DNA of 8,132 bases from Pseudomonadota bacterium (GCA_021813195.1 JAKALI010000159.1:1-8132); one strand, 5' to 3'; counted from the stretch's first letter, positions 1-6,930 are shown. Program-made: numbers and translations. Notes: generated by a model from the letters alone, not told the origin.

Positions 1-599
1 CGCATGGTTTCAAAACGCGTGCGCTGGGCCTCGTTCATCGGGTCTGTCGGATCGTCGGCGCAGGCCAGATGGCTCATCACCAGAGCCAAGGGAATATCGC
101 GCCATAGGGTGGGCTCCCTCGCGATGTGGCGGATGTCGTCCTGCGACAGGCCCAGACGGTTGAGCCCTGTGTCGAGGTTGAGGGCGCCTGGCAGTGCTCG
201 TCGCAGTGTTCGTTGCAACGTCTGCCACTCCGCGATGTCCTCGCGACTCGCCAAACAGGGTACCGCTGCATTGGATGCAAGGCTCTGAGCGCTACCTGCA
301 AGAAGCCCATTGAGGACAAAAATTTGCGCGCTGGCATCAAGTGCGCGCACGTGGCCCGCCTCATCAGCTGTGGCAACGAAGTAGGTTCGGCATCCGACGG
401 CCGAGAGGGCTGGGACAACACGATCGACGCCCAACCCATACGCATCGGCCTTCACCACGGCGGCGCAACGGGCCGGTGCGACCAGCTTGGCGAGGGTAGC
501 CCAGTTGCGCGCTATTGCGCCAAGGTTGATCGTGATGCGCCCGGGAGCAAGAGCCGGTGCAAGGTCGTGGAATGGGAAGCTCGTCATGTCCGGCTTCAT
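1..599 (-). CDS. alr: Alanine racemase, N-terminal part (gene runs off the left edge)
   Basis: PLP-dependent racemase that interconverts L- and D-alanine in the cytoplasm and supplies D-alanine for peptidoglycan. The minus-strand frame is open from 599 to the window edge, 199 codons. The PLP lysine motif VVKADAYGLG lies at residues 48-57 (K50), DTGLNRLGL at 143-151, and the conserved VMSHLACADDP stretch at 174-184; all are hallmarks of the Alr N-terminal TIM barrel. The family is usually about 360-390 residues, so roughly the C-terminal half, including the catalytic tyrosine, is outside the window. The start is uncertain: ATG at 599 has no clear Shine-Dalgarno, while the in-frame ATG at 587 is preceded by a weak GAAG six bases upstream. 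It follows dnaB by 28 bp on the same strand and is probably co-transcribed with it. Family assignment is secure; whether it is the biosynthetic or a catabolic copy cannot be told, but the dnaB linkage favours the housekeeping one. Confidence 0.93.
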   Translation of the reverse strand, partial: MKPDMTSFPFHDLAPALAPGRITINLGAIARNWATLAKLVAPARCAAVVKADAYGLGVDRVVPALSAVGCRTYFVATADEAGHVRALDASAQIFVLNGLLAGSAQSLASNAAVPCLASREDIAEWQTLQRTLRRALPGALNLDTGLNRLGLSQDDIRHIAREPTLWRDIPLALVMSHLACADDPTDPMNEAQRTRFETM

Positions 600-627
600 G
601 GCACGGCTGGCGCCCGCGCGCGAGGGT

Positions 628-2145
628 TCACTCGAAGCGTTGCGGCAGATAATCGTCGCGGGCGAGATTGCCGAAGCGTGTGAACTGGCTCTCGAACGAC
701 AACTGCACTGTGCCGACGGGTCCGTGACGCTGCTTGCCGATGATGACTTCGGCCTTGCCGGAAACCTGCTGCATCTTAGCAAACCATTCTTGGAATTTGG
801 CGTCGCCCTCGGCCGGTTTTTGACGTTCGACGTAGTATTCTTCACGAAAGACGAACATGACTACGTCGGCATCCTGCTCGATGGAGCCAGACTCGCGCAA
901 GTCAGACAACTGCGGGCGCTTGTCTTCGCGCTGCTCCACGGCGCGCGAGAGCTGGGACAACGCAAGTATGGGCACATCGAGCTCTTTTGCGAGAGCTTTG
1001 AGCCCCGTTGTGATCTCGGTGATTTCCTGAACACGCCCGGCCGATGCTGACCGTGTGGACCCGGCCAGCAGTTGCAAGTAATCGACGACCAGCAGGCCAA
1101 GGCCACGCTGGCGTTTCAGCTTTCGTGCGCGGGCTGCCAATTGCGCAACGGTGATGCCGCCCGTTTGATCAATATACAATGGGATACGATTCATTTCCTG
1201 GGAGACGCGGACGAGTTTCGAGAATTCCTCCTCGTTGATCATGCCGCGGCGAATGCGCTCCGATGCGATCTCGGCCTGCTCAGACAGGATGCGCGTAGCA
1301 AGCTGTTCGGCCGACATTTCGAGAGAAAAGAAGCCGACGATCGCACCGTCGACCGCTTTCTCCTCGCCGTTGGGCTGCATTTGTGCGCGGTAAGCCTTGG
1401 CGATGTTGTAGGCGATGTTGGTGGCCAGTGCGGTTTTGCCCATCGAGGGGCGTCCGGCCAGGATGATGAGATCGGACGCCTGCAACCCACCGAGCTTGGC
1501 GTCGAGGTCGGTGAGGCCGGTCGAGAGTCCCGATAGGTGCCCGTCGCGCTCGTAGGCACTGCTCGCCATCTCAATAGCGTGGGTCAGGGCGGTGCCGAAG
1601 GACAAGAACCCTTGACCGTATTTGCCCTTTTCTGCAAGCGCATAAAGCCGCGACTCGGCTTCTTGGATCTGCTCTTCTGGCGGATGGTCGATGGGGCTGT
1701 CGTAGGCCGTATTGACGAGGTCTTCTCCGATGACGATCAAATTGCGTCGCACAGCAAGGTCATAGATCGTTTGACCATAGTCGTGGGCATTGATGATGGT
1801 CGTGGCATTGGCGGCGAGGCGGCCCAGATATTGTGGAACCGTCAGGTTGGGCGCGATCGGTTCGGCGTTTTCAAAGTACGTTTTGAGCGTCACCGGCGTT
1901 GCTTGCTTGCCCGATTGAATGAGCTTGGTCGCCGTTTCGTAGATCTCGGCGTGGAGGGGATCATAAAAGTGGATCGGTTGCAGGAAATCCGACACGCGGT
2001 CGAGCGCCTCATTGTTGATGAGGATCGCACCCAACAGGGCCTGTTCCGCCTCGATGTTGTGGGGCACCTGGCGGAAGGTCTGGGGATCACGCGCGTCGGC
2101 TGCGGCGCGCAACTGATCTGTCGGCAGGATGGCGGGTTCTGGCAT
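628..2145 (-). CDS. dnaB: Replicative DNA helicase DnaB
   Basis: Hexameric 5'-3' helicase that unwinds DNA at the replication fork and recruits primase. The 505-residue product has the DnaB N-terminal domain (about residues 26-130, with VPHNIEAEQALLGAIL) followed by the RecA-like C-terminal domain. Visible motifs are Walker A GRPSMGKT at 231-238, catalytic glutamate E276 in FFSLEMS, Walker B LLVVDYLQLL at 351-360 (D355), the ALSQLSR motif at 395-401 and the KQRHGPVGT arginine-finger loop at 471-479. No intein or truncation is seen, and the length is normal for alphaproteobacteria. ATG at 2145 was chosen because GGAAG lies four bases upstream and the protein then begins shortly before the conserved domain. 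The frame stays open up to 2268, but those 41 extra residues (starting MWMSGTDCD) look non-homologous. Upstream lies a divergent metal-type receptor gene rather than the rplI often found near dnaB. Confidence 0.97.
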   Translation of the reverse strand: MPEPAILPTDQLRAAADARDPQTFRQVPHNIEAEQALLGAILINNEALDRVSDFLQPIHFYDPLHAEIYETATKLIQSGKQATPVTLKTYFENAEPIAPNLTVPQYLGRLAANATTIINAHDYGQTIYDLAVRRNLIVIGEDLVNTAYDSPIDHPPEEQIQEAESRLYALAEKGKYGQGFLSFGTALTHAIEMASSAYERDGHLSGLSTGLTDLDAKLGGLQASDLIILAGRPSMGKTALATNIAYNIAKAYRAQMQPNGEEKAVDGAIVGFFSLEMSAEQLATRILSEQAEIASERIRRGMINEEEFSKLVRVSQEMNRIPLYIDQTGGITVAQLAARARKLKRQRGLGLLVVDYLQLLAGSTRSASAGRVQEITEITTGLKALAKELDVPILALSQLSRAVEQREDKRPQLSDLRESGSIEQDADVVMFVFREEYYVERQKPAEGDAKFQEWFAKMQQVSGKAEVIIGKQRHGPVGTVQLSFESQFTRFGNLARDDYLPQRFE

Positions 2146-2625
2146 ATCGCTTCCAGTCGGGAACATCGTGCGTGTTGAGTTTGAGCAGGTAGCCGATCTG
2201 GTCGAGTCGCGCATGCGTGTGTGCGCCTGTTGCGTGTGCACGTCACAGTCTGTGCCCGACATCCACACGAACGATCATCGAACGTGATTTCGTTCTTGAG
2301 TGGGACGAATCGCAGGCGCGGGCTGCGGCGCGAAGCGGCTGGTGGTGGGCCGACAAGGTGCCTGTGTGAAATGGATGCCGAAGCCACGAGCCACACTGCT
2401 GGTGTTGCCGGGCGAAGATCGGCGATGATCATGGAGCGGGCCGTCGGGGGAGGCTGTGAGGGCGGTCCAACTCAGCATCCGCTGCGTTTTGGCGGGTTGG
2501 CGATGGTCTGTCGGCGCAAAACCCACCCGCGACCTCGCGCCAGAGCGAAACCATGTGGCCGCCAGTCCACAGCTCGGCCAGGAACGCATCCGACCCTCGC
2601 GGCGACGAGGTCTCAGACTTGCGGG
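2146..2625. other. Long divergent intergenic region, no gene supported
   Basis: About 480 bp between the dnaB start and the receptor operator. Several frames stay open because GC content is high, but their translations are low-complexity Arg/Pro/Gly-rich and match no family I recognise. No tRNA, riboswitch core or terminator is convincing. The sequence shows a short repeat set near the dnaB side: CGAACG at 2268-2273 and 2279-2284 (11 bp apart), then an inverted CGTTC at 2291-2295, which makes a 5-bp stem with 2280-2284. The dnaB promoter must lie here or nearer to 2145, but no clear -35/-10 pair is visible. A coding-like stretch at 2140-2206 is reported as a finding. Confidence 0.5.
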
Positions 2626-2668
2626 CGGATATTATCCATTGTAGTCGGATGTTATCATATATTATCCA
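2626..2668 (+). promoter_or_regulatory. Candidate Zur-type metal-repressor operator, overlapping promoter
   Basis: AT-rich island in GC-rich surroundings, 22-64 bp upstream of the receptor start. A perfect inverted repeat GGATA-T-TATCC occupies 2627-2637. A second, imperfect dyad at 2647-2667 has GGAT and ATCC at its ends and TAT/ATA inside. CGGATATTATC (2626-2636) recurs as CGGATGTTATC (2646-2656) exactly 20 bp on, and ATATTATCCA (2629-2638) recurs at 2659-2668 exactly 30 bp on, so the elements sit on one face of the helix. The half-site ATGTTAT resembles alphaproteobacterial Zur boxes as I remember them. TATTAT at 2660-2665 could be a -10 element (five of six to TATAAT) with a poor -35 (TTGTAG, 2639-2644, 15 bp spacer), so bound repressor would block it. 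The repressor identity is inferred mainly from the zinc-receptor-like gene downstream. Confidence 0.5.
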
Positions 2669-2674
2669 GTACGT

Positions 2675-2683
2675 GGGGGAAGG
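2675..2683 (+). promoter_or_regulatory. Ribosome binding site of the TonB-dependent receptor gene
   Basis: GGGGGAAGG lies six bases before ATG 2690. It decides this start over the in-frame ATG at 2789, which has no purine-rich sequence ahead of it. Confidence 0.6.
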
Positions 2684-2689
2684 CGTAGG

Positions 2690-5104
2690 ATGTTGCAGGG
2701 GTATCGCAGGCCAGACGCTGGTCGCACGTTGCATCTGTTCGACGCGCTGAAAGGCGGCCCGCGGAGGTTGTCGGCCGCCCTCGTGTTGATGTGTGGATGG
2801 ATGAGCGCATGGAGTGTGCTCGGGTCCGGCATCGCGCGCGCCCAACAGCCCAACACAGACGCTGTCGTTCTGCCCGAAGTCGTCGTGACGGCGCCCAGTC
2901 CCGTGGTGAAGCCGAAGCGGGCGGAGTCCCGGGAGAAACAGTCTGGAACGTCGCCCTCGGCGACGCCCGCGACGCCGCAGTCGGCACCCCCGCAGCCGGT
3001 TGCGGCGTCGCTCCCGCAAGGGCCGGGCGCGGTCGAACCCAGTGCTGGGGCTGAACTTGTTGAGGTCTTAGAAGCTGCACCCCCGCAACCACTGCCCGGA
3101 ACACTGATCGTTGTCGATGATGCGTTCGTGCCTGTGACGGTTGTCACGGCGCGCGACACCCTGGGCGCTGGTGGCGCCAACGTCACAGATGCGCTGGCGT
3201 CGCGTCCCGGGATCACGGGCACGACATTCTCTCCCGGGTCAAGCCGTCCCATCATTCGCGGATTGGATAGTTATCGCGTCCGGCTACAAGAGAACGGTAT
3301 CGGCTCCCAAGACGTCTCGGCGATTTCAGAGGACCATGCCGTTCCCATCGACCCGTTTGCAGCCGATCGCATCGAGGTCATTCGAGGTCCCGCGACGCTG
3401 CGTTACGGTTCGGGGGCCATCGGCGGCGTCGTGGCCGTGGAAAACGAGCGCGTGCCATCGTTCGTTCCGCCCGGCGGGGTTTCAGGGGAGGTGAGGGGTG
3501 GTGTCTCCTCGGTGGACGACAGCCGTGATGGGGCCTTTCGGGCTACCGCAGGATCATCGGGGGTGGCTGTTCATGCCGATGGCTTCAAACGCACGGCTGA
3601 GGACTATGACACGCCGCGCGGACCGCAGCGCAATTCCTTCGTCGACAGCGAAGGCGGGGCGCTGGGTCTCTCTCGGATTTGGGATGAGGGCTTTTTCGGC
3701 ATCGCAGTTGCGCGCACCGAAAGTTTGTACGGTGTTCCCGGCGAAGAAGCGGACGAGGGCGTCGATCCACGCATCGACCTTCAACAGGACAAGTTCATGA
3801 TGCGCGGCGAGTGGCGCCCGCGCGTCATGGGTGTCGAGGCCATCAGGTTTTGGTTTGGCGCTGGCGACTATCATCACGTTGAACTGGCCAAGCATGCGCA
3901 TTCTCACGAGGACGATCATGATGCGCACGATGATGAGGAGGCAGAATTCGAGATTGGCTCCCGCTTCACCAACAGGGAGGAGGAAGGACGCCTTGAAGTC
4001 CAGCACATGCCGATTGCAACAGACCTCGGAGCGCTCTCAGGAGCTATCGGCCTTCAGGCCGTTCACCGGCGCACGCGCGGCCAAAGTTTCGAGGGCGAAT
4101 CGCTGCTGGAGCCTGCGCAGACACGATCTCTCGCGGCTTTCCTCTTCGAGGAGCTGCAATTGACGAACCGCCTCACACTCCAGACCGCGACCCGCATCGA
4201 GAGCACGCACGTAAAGGGTCTCGGCTGGCTTGATGTGAGCGAACCCGACGAACCGGTGGTGTTCGACGGCGGAAAGCACTTCGTGCCCGTTAATGCCAGC
4301 CTCGGAGCGCTTTATCAACTCGGCTTTGACGTCGTCATGCGCGCCAGTGCCCAGTACGTGGAGCGTGCGCCGGATGCAGCCGAACTCTTCTCCAAAGGCC
4401 TCCACGAGGCGACGGGCACCTTCGAGATTGGCAATCCGAATCTGAACAAGGAACGGGCGGTGACTTTCGATCTCGGCTTTGCCCGCGCGAAGGGTGCGTT
4501 CCGGTTTGATGCGGCGGCGTTTTATACGCGCTACAGGGGCTTCATTTATCGCCAGCTGACAGGGCTGGATTGCGCGGGAACACTAAGTTCGTGTGGTGAT
4601 GTCGATGAGGACGAGGAAACGTTCGACCAAGTGCTTTTCCAGCAGCGCGACGCCAACTTCTACGGGTTGGAAATCGCAGCACAATATGACGTTGCGCCGA
4701 TTTGGCGTGGCGTGTGGGGTGTCGAGGGACAGTATGATTTCGTGCGCGCCCGTTTCACCAATGGCGAGAATGTCCCGCGCATCCCGCCGCATCGGATGGG
4801 CGCAGGCGTCTTCTACCGCGATCAGGCTTGGTTTATGGGGGCTGGCATCCTCCACGCCTTCGATCAGAATGAATTTGCCCCGGAAGAAGTGGCCACGCCC
4901 GGCTATACGTTGGTGTCGGGCGAAGTGAGTTACACGACGAATCTGTCGGGGCTCGGCTCCGGCAATACGCCGATGACGATCGGCGTGCGCGCAGAAAACC
5001 TGGCCGACGACGAGGTCCTCAATCACGCGTCGTTCAAGCGTCGTGAGGAAGTCCTCGAGCCGGGGGCCAGCATTCGGGTGTTTGGTTCGCTCAAACTTAA
5101 TTGA
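2690..5104 (+). CDS. TonB-dependent outer-membrane receptor, ZnuD-like (probable zinc uptake)
   Basis: Outer-membrane gated barrel that imports a scarce ligand using TonB-ExbBD energy. The 804-residue product has a long n-region and signal peptide (cleavage probably ARA|QQ near residue 51), a TonB box in LPEVVVTAP (61-69), a 70-residue Pro/Ala/Ser linker, a plug at about 140-250 and a beta-barrel to the C terminus. The plug reads SSRPIIRGLDSYRVRL, ENGIGSQDVS, SEDHAVPIDP and DRIEVIRGPATLRYGSGAIGGVV, the pattern of the ZnuD zinc-receptor group. Residues 393-417 carry seven histidines (H395, 396, 402, 404, 406, 410, 413) among Asp/Glu, as expected of an extracellular metal-catching loop. A cysteine pair, C628 and C635, borders an acidic segment. 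The last residue is Asn rather than the usual terminal aromatic. A strong ribosome site supports the start at 2690. Upstream repeats suggest metal repression; downstream genes may share its transcript. Zinc is the likeliest ligand, but another divalent metal or a metallophore is possible. Confidence 0.9.
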   Translation: MLQGYRRPDAGRTLHLFDALKGGPRRLSAALVLMCGWMSAWSVLGSGIARAQQPNTDAVVLPEVVVTAPSPVVKPKRAESREKQSGTSPSATPATPQSAPPQPVAASLPQGPGAVEPSAGAELVEVLEAAPPQPLPGTLIVVDDAFVPVTVVTARDTLGAGGANVTDALASRPGITGTTFSPGSSRPIIRGLDSYRVRLQENGIGSQDVSAISEDHAVPIDPFAADRIEVIRGPATLRYGSGAIGGVVAVENERVPSFVPPGGVSGEVRGGVSSVDDSRDGAFRATAGSSGVAVHADGFKRTAEDYDTPRGPQRNSFVDSEGGALGLSRIWDEGFFGIAVARTESLYGVPGEEADEGVDPRIDLQQDKFMMRGEWRPRVMGVEAIRFWFGAGDYHHVELAKHAHSHEDDHDAHDDEEAEFEIGSRFTNREEEGRLEVQHMPIATDLGALSGAIGLQAVHRRTRGQSFEGESLLEPAQTRSLAAFLFEELQLTNRLTLQTATRIESTHVKGLGWLDVSEPDEPVVFDGGKHFVPVNASLGALYQLGFDVVMRASAQYVERAPDAAELFSKGLHEATGTFEIGNPNLNKERAVTFDLGFARAKGAFRFDAAAFYTRYRGFIYRQLTGLDCAGTLSSCGDVDEDEETFDQVLFQQRDANFYGLEIAAQYDVAPIWRGVWGVEGQYDFVRARFTNGENVPRIPPHRMGAGVFYRDQAWFMGAGILHAFDQNEFAPEEVATPGYTLVSGEVSYTTNLSGLGSGNTPMTIGVRAENLADDEVLNHASFKRREEVLEPGASIRVFGSLKLN

Positions 5105-5226
5105 GCTGGGCGGTCGCAAGGCGCTCAATCGCAGCCGCTTCGGCACGTTTTGCAGCGCAACAACGACGATCGTCGCCATGGAGTGATCCGCCCTGCCTGC
5201 GCCTTCGTTGCCTTTTGCGGAAAATA

Positions 5227-5232
5227 AAGGAG
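5227..5232 (+). promoter_or_regulatory. Ribosome binding site of the pentapeptide-repeat gene
   Basis: AAGGAG, a full consensus Shine-Dalgarno, sits six bases before ATG 5239. It fixes the start there although the frame is open from 5101. The true protein then begins directly with a signal peptide. Confidence 0.8.
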
Positions 5233-5238
5233 CGCAGG

Positions 5239-6147
5239 ATGCACCGGTCAGGCGAAACTCATGGCTTCCATGCGGCGCTGCGTGCGGTGACCCTCGGGTT
5301 GATCCTAACGGTCTCATCAGCCACCGCAGTCCTGAGCTTCGAGGGCGGCGGCAGCGCCGCGACGGCACCGTCGACCGATCTGACGACCCTAGAAATCAAG
5401 GCGGGTGAAGGCCGCGCCAACGACACCAGTGCGGCCGACGTCGTCGCTCTGCTGTTCACCGCGAGCGCGGACAAGCCGGTTGACTTATCCGAGCGAGCCC
5501 TCAAGTCGCTCGATCTCTCGGAACTCGATTTCAAAGCGGCGCGTCTCGTGCGTTCCGATATCTTTGGCTCGGATCTCTCGCGCTCGAATTTGGAGCGGGC
5601 CAATCTTGCCGGGGCACGCCTGGATCGAACCGTCTTGACGCGCACGCGCTTCGCGGGGGCGAACCTGGAGGGCGCAACGCTGATGCGCCCGACGATCTAT
5701 ACCGATTTGCGTATGGACTGGCGCGAGGCGCCGATTTTCGATGGCGCGAATTTGCGGGGGGCCCGGCTGACAGGCCGCTTCGACGGGGCGTCTTTTGCCG
5801 GGTCGGACCTCGCGGGCTTCAATTTCTCACCGCACGAGCCGCGGGCCGACATTTCATTCCTGCCGCGCAATTTCTGTCAGGGATGCTCCTTCGAGCGGGC
5901 AACGCTGCGTGGCGCGGATCTGGATGATGCTGCACTCGCCATGTCGTCGTTTCGCGACGCGGATCTGGCAGGTGCGCGCCTAACCCGAACGGACCTCACA
6001 CGCACGGATTTCCGTGGGGCGGACCTGACAGGCGCTGATCTGACTGGTGCGGATCTCGCCGATTGCGATTTGCGCGATGTGAAGGGCCTTGAAAGCGTCA
6101 AGGGTTTCAGCCAAGCACGGAATGCAGACCGGGCCATCTTGCGATAG
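5239..6147 (+). CDS. Exported pentapeptide-repeat protein
   Basis: 302 residues. Residues 1-33 look like a signal peptide (charged start, then LRAVTLGLILTVSSATA), so the protein is probably periplasmic. After a short segment (34-80) come A(D/N)LXX-type pentapeptide repeats in three tracts, about 81-152, 166-192 and 215-280, with clear runs such as ADLTGADLTGADLADCDL at 261-278. Such repeats fold as a right-handed quadrilateral beta-helix, usually a protein-binding surface. The tracts are broken by a segment rich in Trp/Pro/Asp (about 153-165) and by 193-214, which ends in a CQGC pair (C213, C216); a third cysteine is C276. Most pentapeptide proteins are cytoplasmic or membrane-bound, so export with a CxxC is less usual. 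It lies 134 bp after the receptor gene with no obvious terminator between, and about 30 bp before the VWA protein gene. No enzyme motif is visible and its function is unknown. Confidence 0.88.
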   Translation: MHRSGETHGFHAALRAVTLGLILTVSSATAVLSFEGGGSAATAPSTDLTTLEIKAGEGRANDTSAADVVALLFTASADKPVDLSERALKSLDLSELDFKAARLVRSDIFGSDLSRSNLERANLAGARLDRTVLTRTRFAGANLEGATLMRPTIYTDLRMDWREAPIFDGANLRGARLTGRFDGASFAGSDLAGFNFSPHEPRADISFLPRNFCQGCSFERATLRGADLDDAALAMSSFRDADLAGARLTRTDLTRTDFRGADLTGADLTGADLADCDLRDVKGLESVKGFSQARNADRAILR

Positions 6148-6177
6148 ATTGGCTTGAGGCTGCTGCCTGTGCCGGAC

Positions 6178-6930
6178 ATGGACCCAGTCGTTATGCCGCC
6201 CATTTGTTTTTTTTCTCGCCGATTTGTTCTGGCTGCCGTCCTCCTTGCGGCCATTCTGCCAGGTGCGGGTCGTGCGCAGGACGACTTACCCGAGGTTGAT
6301 ACGGCGCTCGTCGTGTCGGTCGATGTTTCCAATTCCGTCGACGAACGACGCTACCAGCTCCAAATGGAGGGGATTGCGCAGGCACTCGAAGACGACAGTG
6401 TTATCGAGGCAATCCTGACCGGCGGGCGCGGCAGCATCCTGTTTTCCATGGTGCTGTGGGCCGACAAACCAAAAACCGCGCTGCCCTGGACGCGCATTTC
6501 ATCCAAGGAGGAGGCGTTGGCGGTCGCGGCGGCTGTGCGGCGCACGCCGCGGATCGGCGGCGAGTTTACCTGCTTGGCCGGCATGTTGCGGATGGTCGCC
6601 GACAAGGTCGTCACACAGATTCCTGCCCGCCCCAACCGCATCGTCGTGGATGTTTCAGGCGATGGGAAAGACAATTGTAATCCGTTGGAACCCGCTGATG
6701 CGGTTCGCGACGAACTCGTCGAGTCCGGTGTCATCATCAATGGCTTGCCCATCCTGGAGGGCGATGAACCGGAGCTGGAGGGCTGGTACCGTGATCATGT
6801 TGTCGGAGGCACCGGAGCCTTCGTCCTGCCAGCAAACGGCTTTGGCGATTTCGGCCGCGCGATCCGGCAGAAATTTGTGATCGAGATCAGCGGACGCACA
6901 CCGAATTCGCGCTTTGCGAATTTCGATTGA
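6178..6930 (+). CDS. DUF1194 family exported protein with von Willebrand factor A-like domain
   Basis: 250 residues from the chosen start. An N-terminal signal peptide (RRFVLAAVLLAAILPGAGRA, then QDD) is followed by a VWA/integrin-I-like fold filling the rest. The MIDAS metal site is visible as D49-V-S51-N-S53 in VSVDVSNSVDE, with T131 and the DVSGDGKDN loop (D158, S160, D162) completing it. The family name DUF1194 rests on the overall pattern VALVVSVDVS...VDVSGDG...INGLPI, which I recognise without a search. VWA domains with intact MIDAS bind protein partners through a divalent cation; no enzyme activity is implied. C132 and C167 could form a disulfide. The start is uncertain: ATG 6178, ATG 6193, GTG 6169 (GAGG nine bases upstream) and TTG 6154 are all in frame, and none has a strong ribosome site. 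A run of eight T at 6207-6214 lies inside the signal-peptide codons. It is the last plus-strand gene of the trio. Confidence 0.87.
   Translation: MDPVVMPPICFFSRRFVLAAVLLAAILPGAGRAQDDLPEVDTALVVSVDVSNSVDERRYQLQMEGIAQALEDDSVIEAILTGGRGSILFSMVLWADKPKTALPWTRISSKEEALAVAAAVRRTPRIGGEFTCLAGMLRMVADKVVTQIPARPNRIVVDVSGDGKDNCNPLEPADAVRDELVESGVIINGLPILEGDEPELEGWYRDHVVGGTGAFVLPANGFGDFGRAIRQKFVIEISGRTPNSRFANFD

Noticed and set aside
1537..2178. 213-codon plus-strand frame opposite dnaB
   Set aside because: It is antisense to the clearly conserved DnaB coding sequence and its translation resembles no protein family.
2359..2450. Possible cobalamin riboswitch, suggested by GGTGCC near 2359 upstream of a TonB receptor
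   Set aside because: The conserved core and the GCCACTG-type B12 box are absent, and the site is over 300 bp from the start codon. The receptor itself looks like a zinc type.
2632..2670. TTATCCA repeats at 2632 and 2662 as DnaA boxes, with TTATCCACG on the minus strand at 7237-7245
   Set aside because: The first two match only seven of nine bases and fit better as parts of the inverted-repeat operator. The third is a lone eight-of-nine match in an intergenic gap, too little to support an origin.
2221..2688. Open frame of 155 codons on the plus strand between dnaB and the receptor
   Set aside because: The product is Arg/Gly/Pro-rich with no domain, no ribosome site, and runs through the operator region up to the receptor start; GC-rich DNA yields such frames by chance.
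5164..5175. Perfect 12-bp palindrome CGACGATCGTCG between the receptor and pentapeptide genes as a terminator
   Set aside because: It has no loop and no following T-run. As an operator it is a single unsupported site in GC-rich DNA.
4583..5368. 261-codon minus-strand frame opposite the receptor 3' end and the start of the pentapeptide gene
   Set aside because: It spans two well-supported genes in antisense; codon positions fit the plus-strand proteins.
6148..6177. TTG at 6154 or GTG at 6169 as start of the DUF1194 gene
   Set aside because: Both add residues ahead of an already complete signal peptide and neither has a good ribosome site, although GTG 6169 has GAGG nine bases upstream and cannot be fully excluded.
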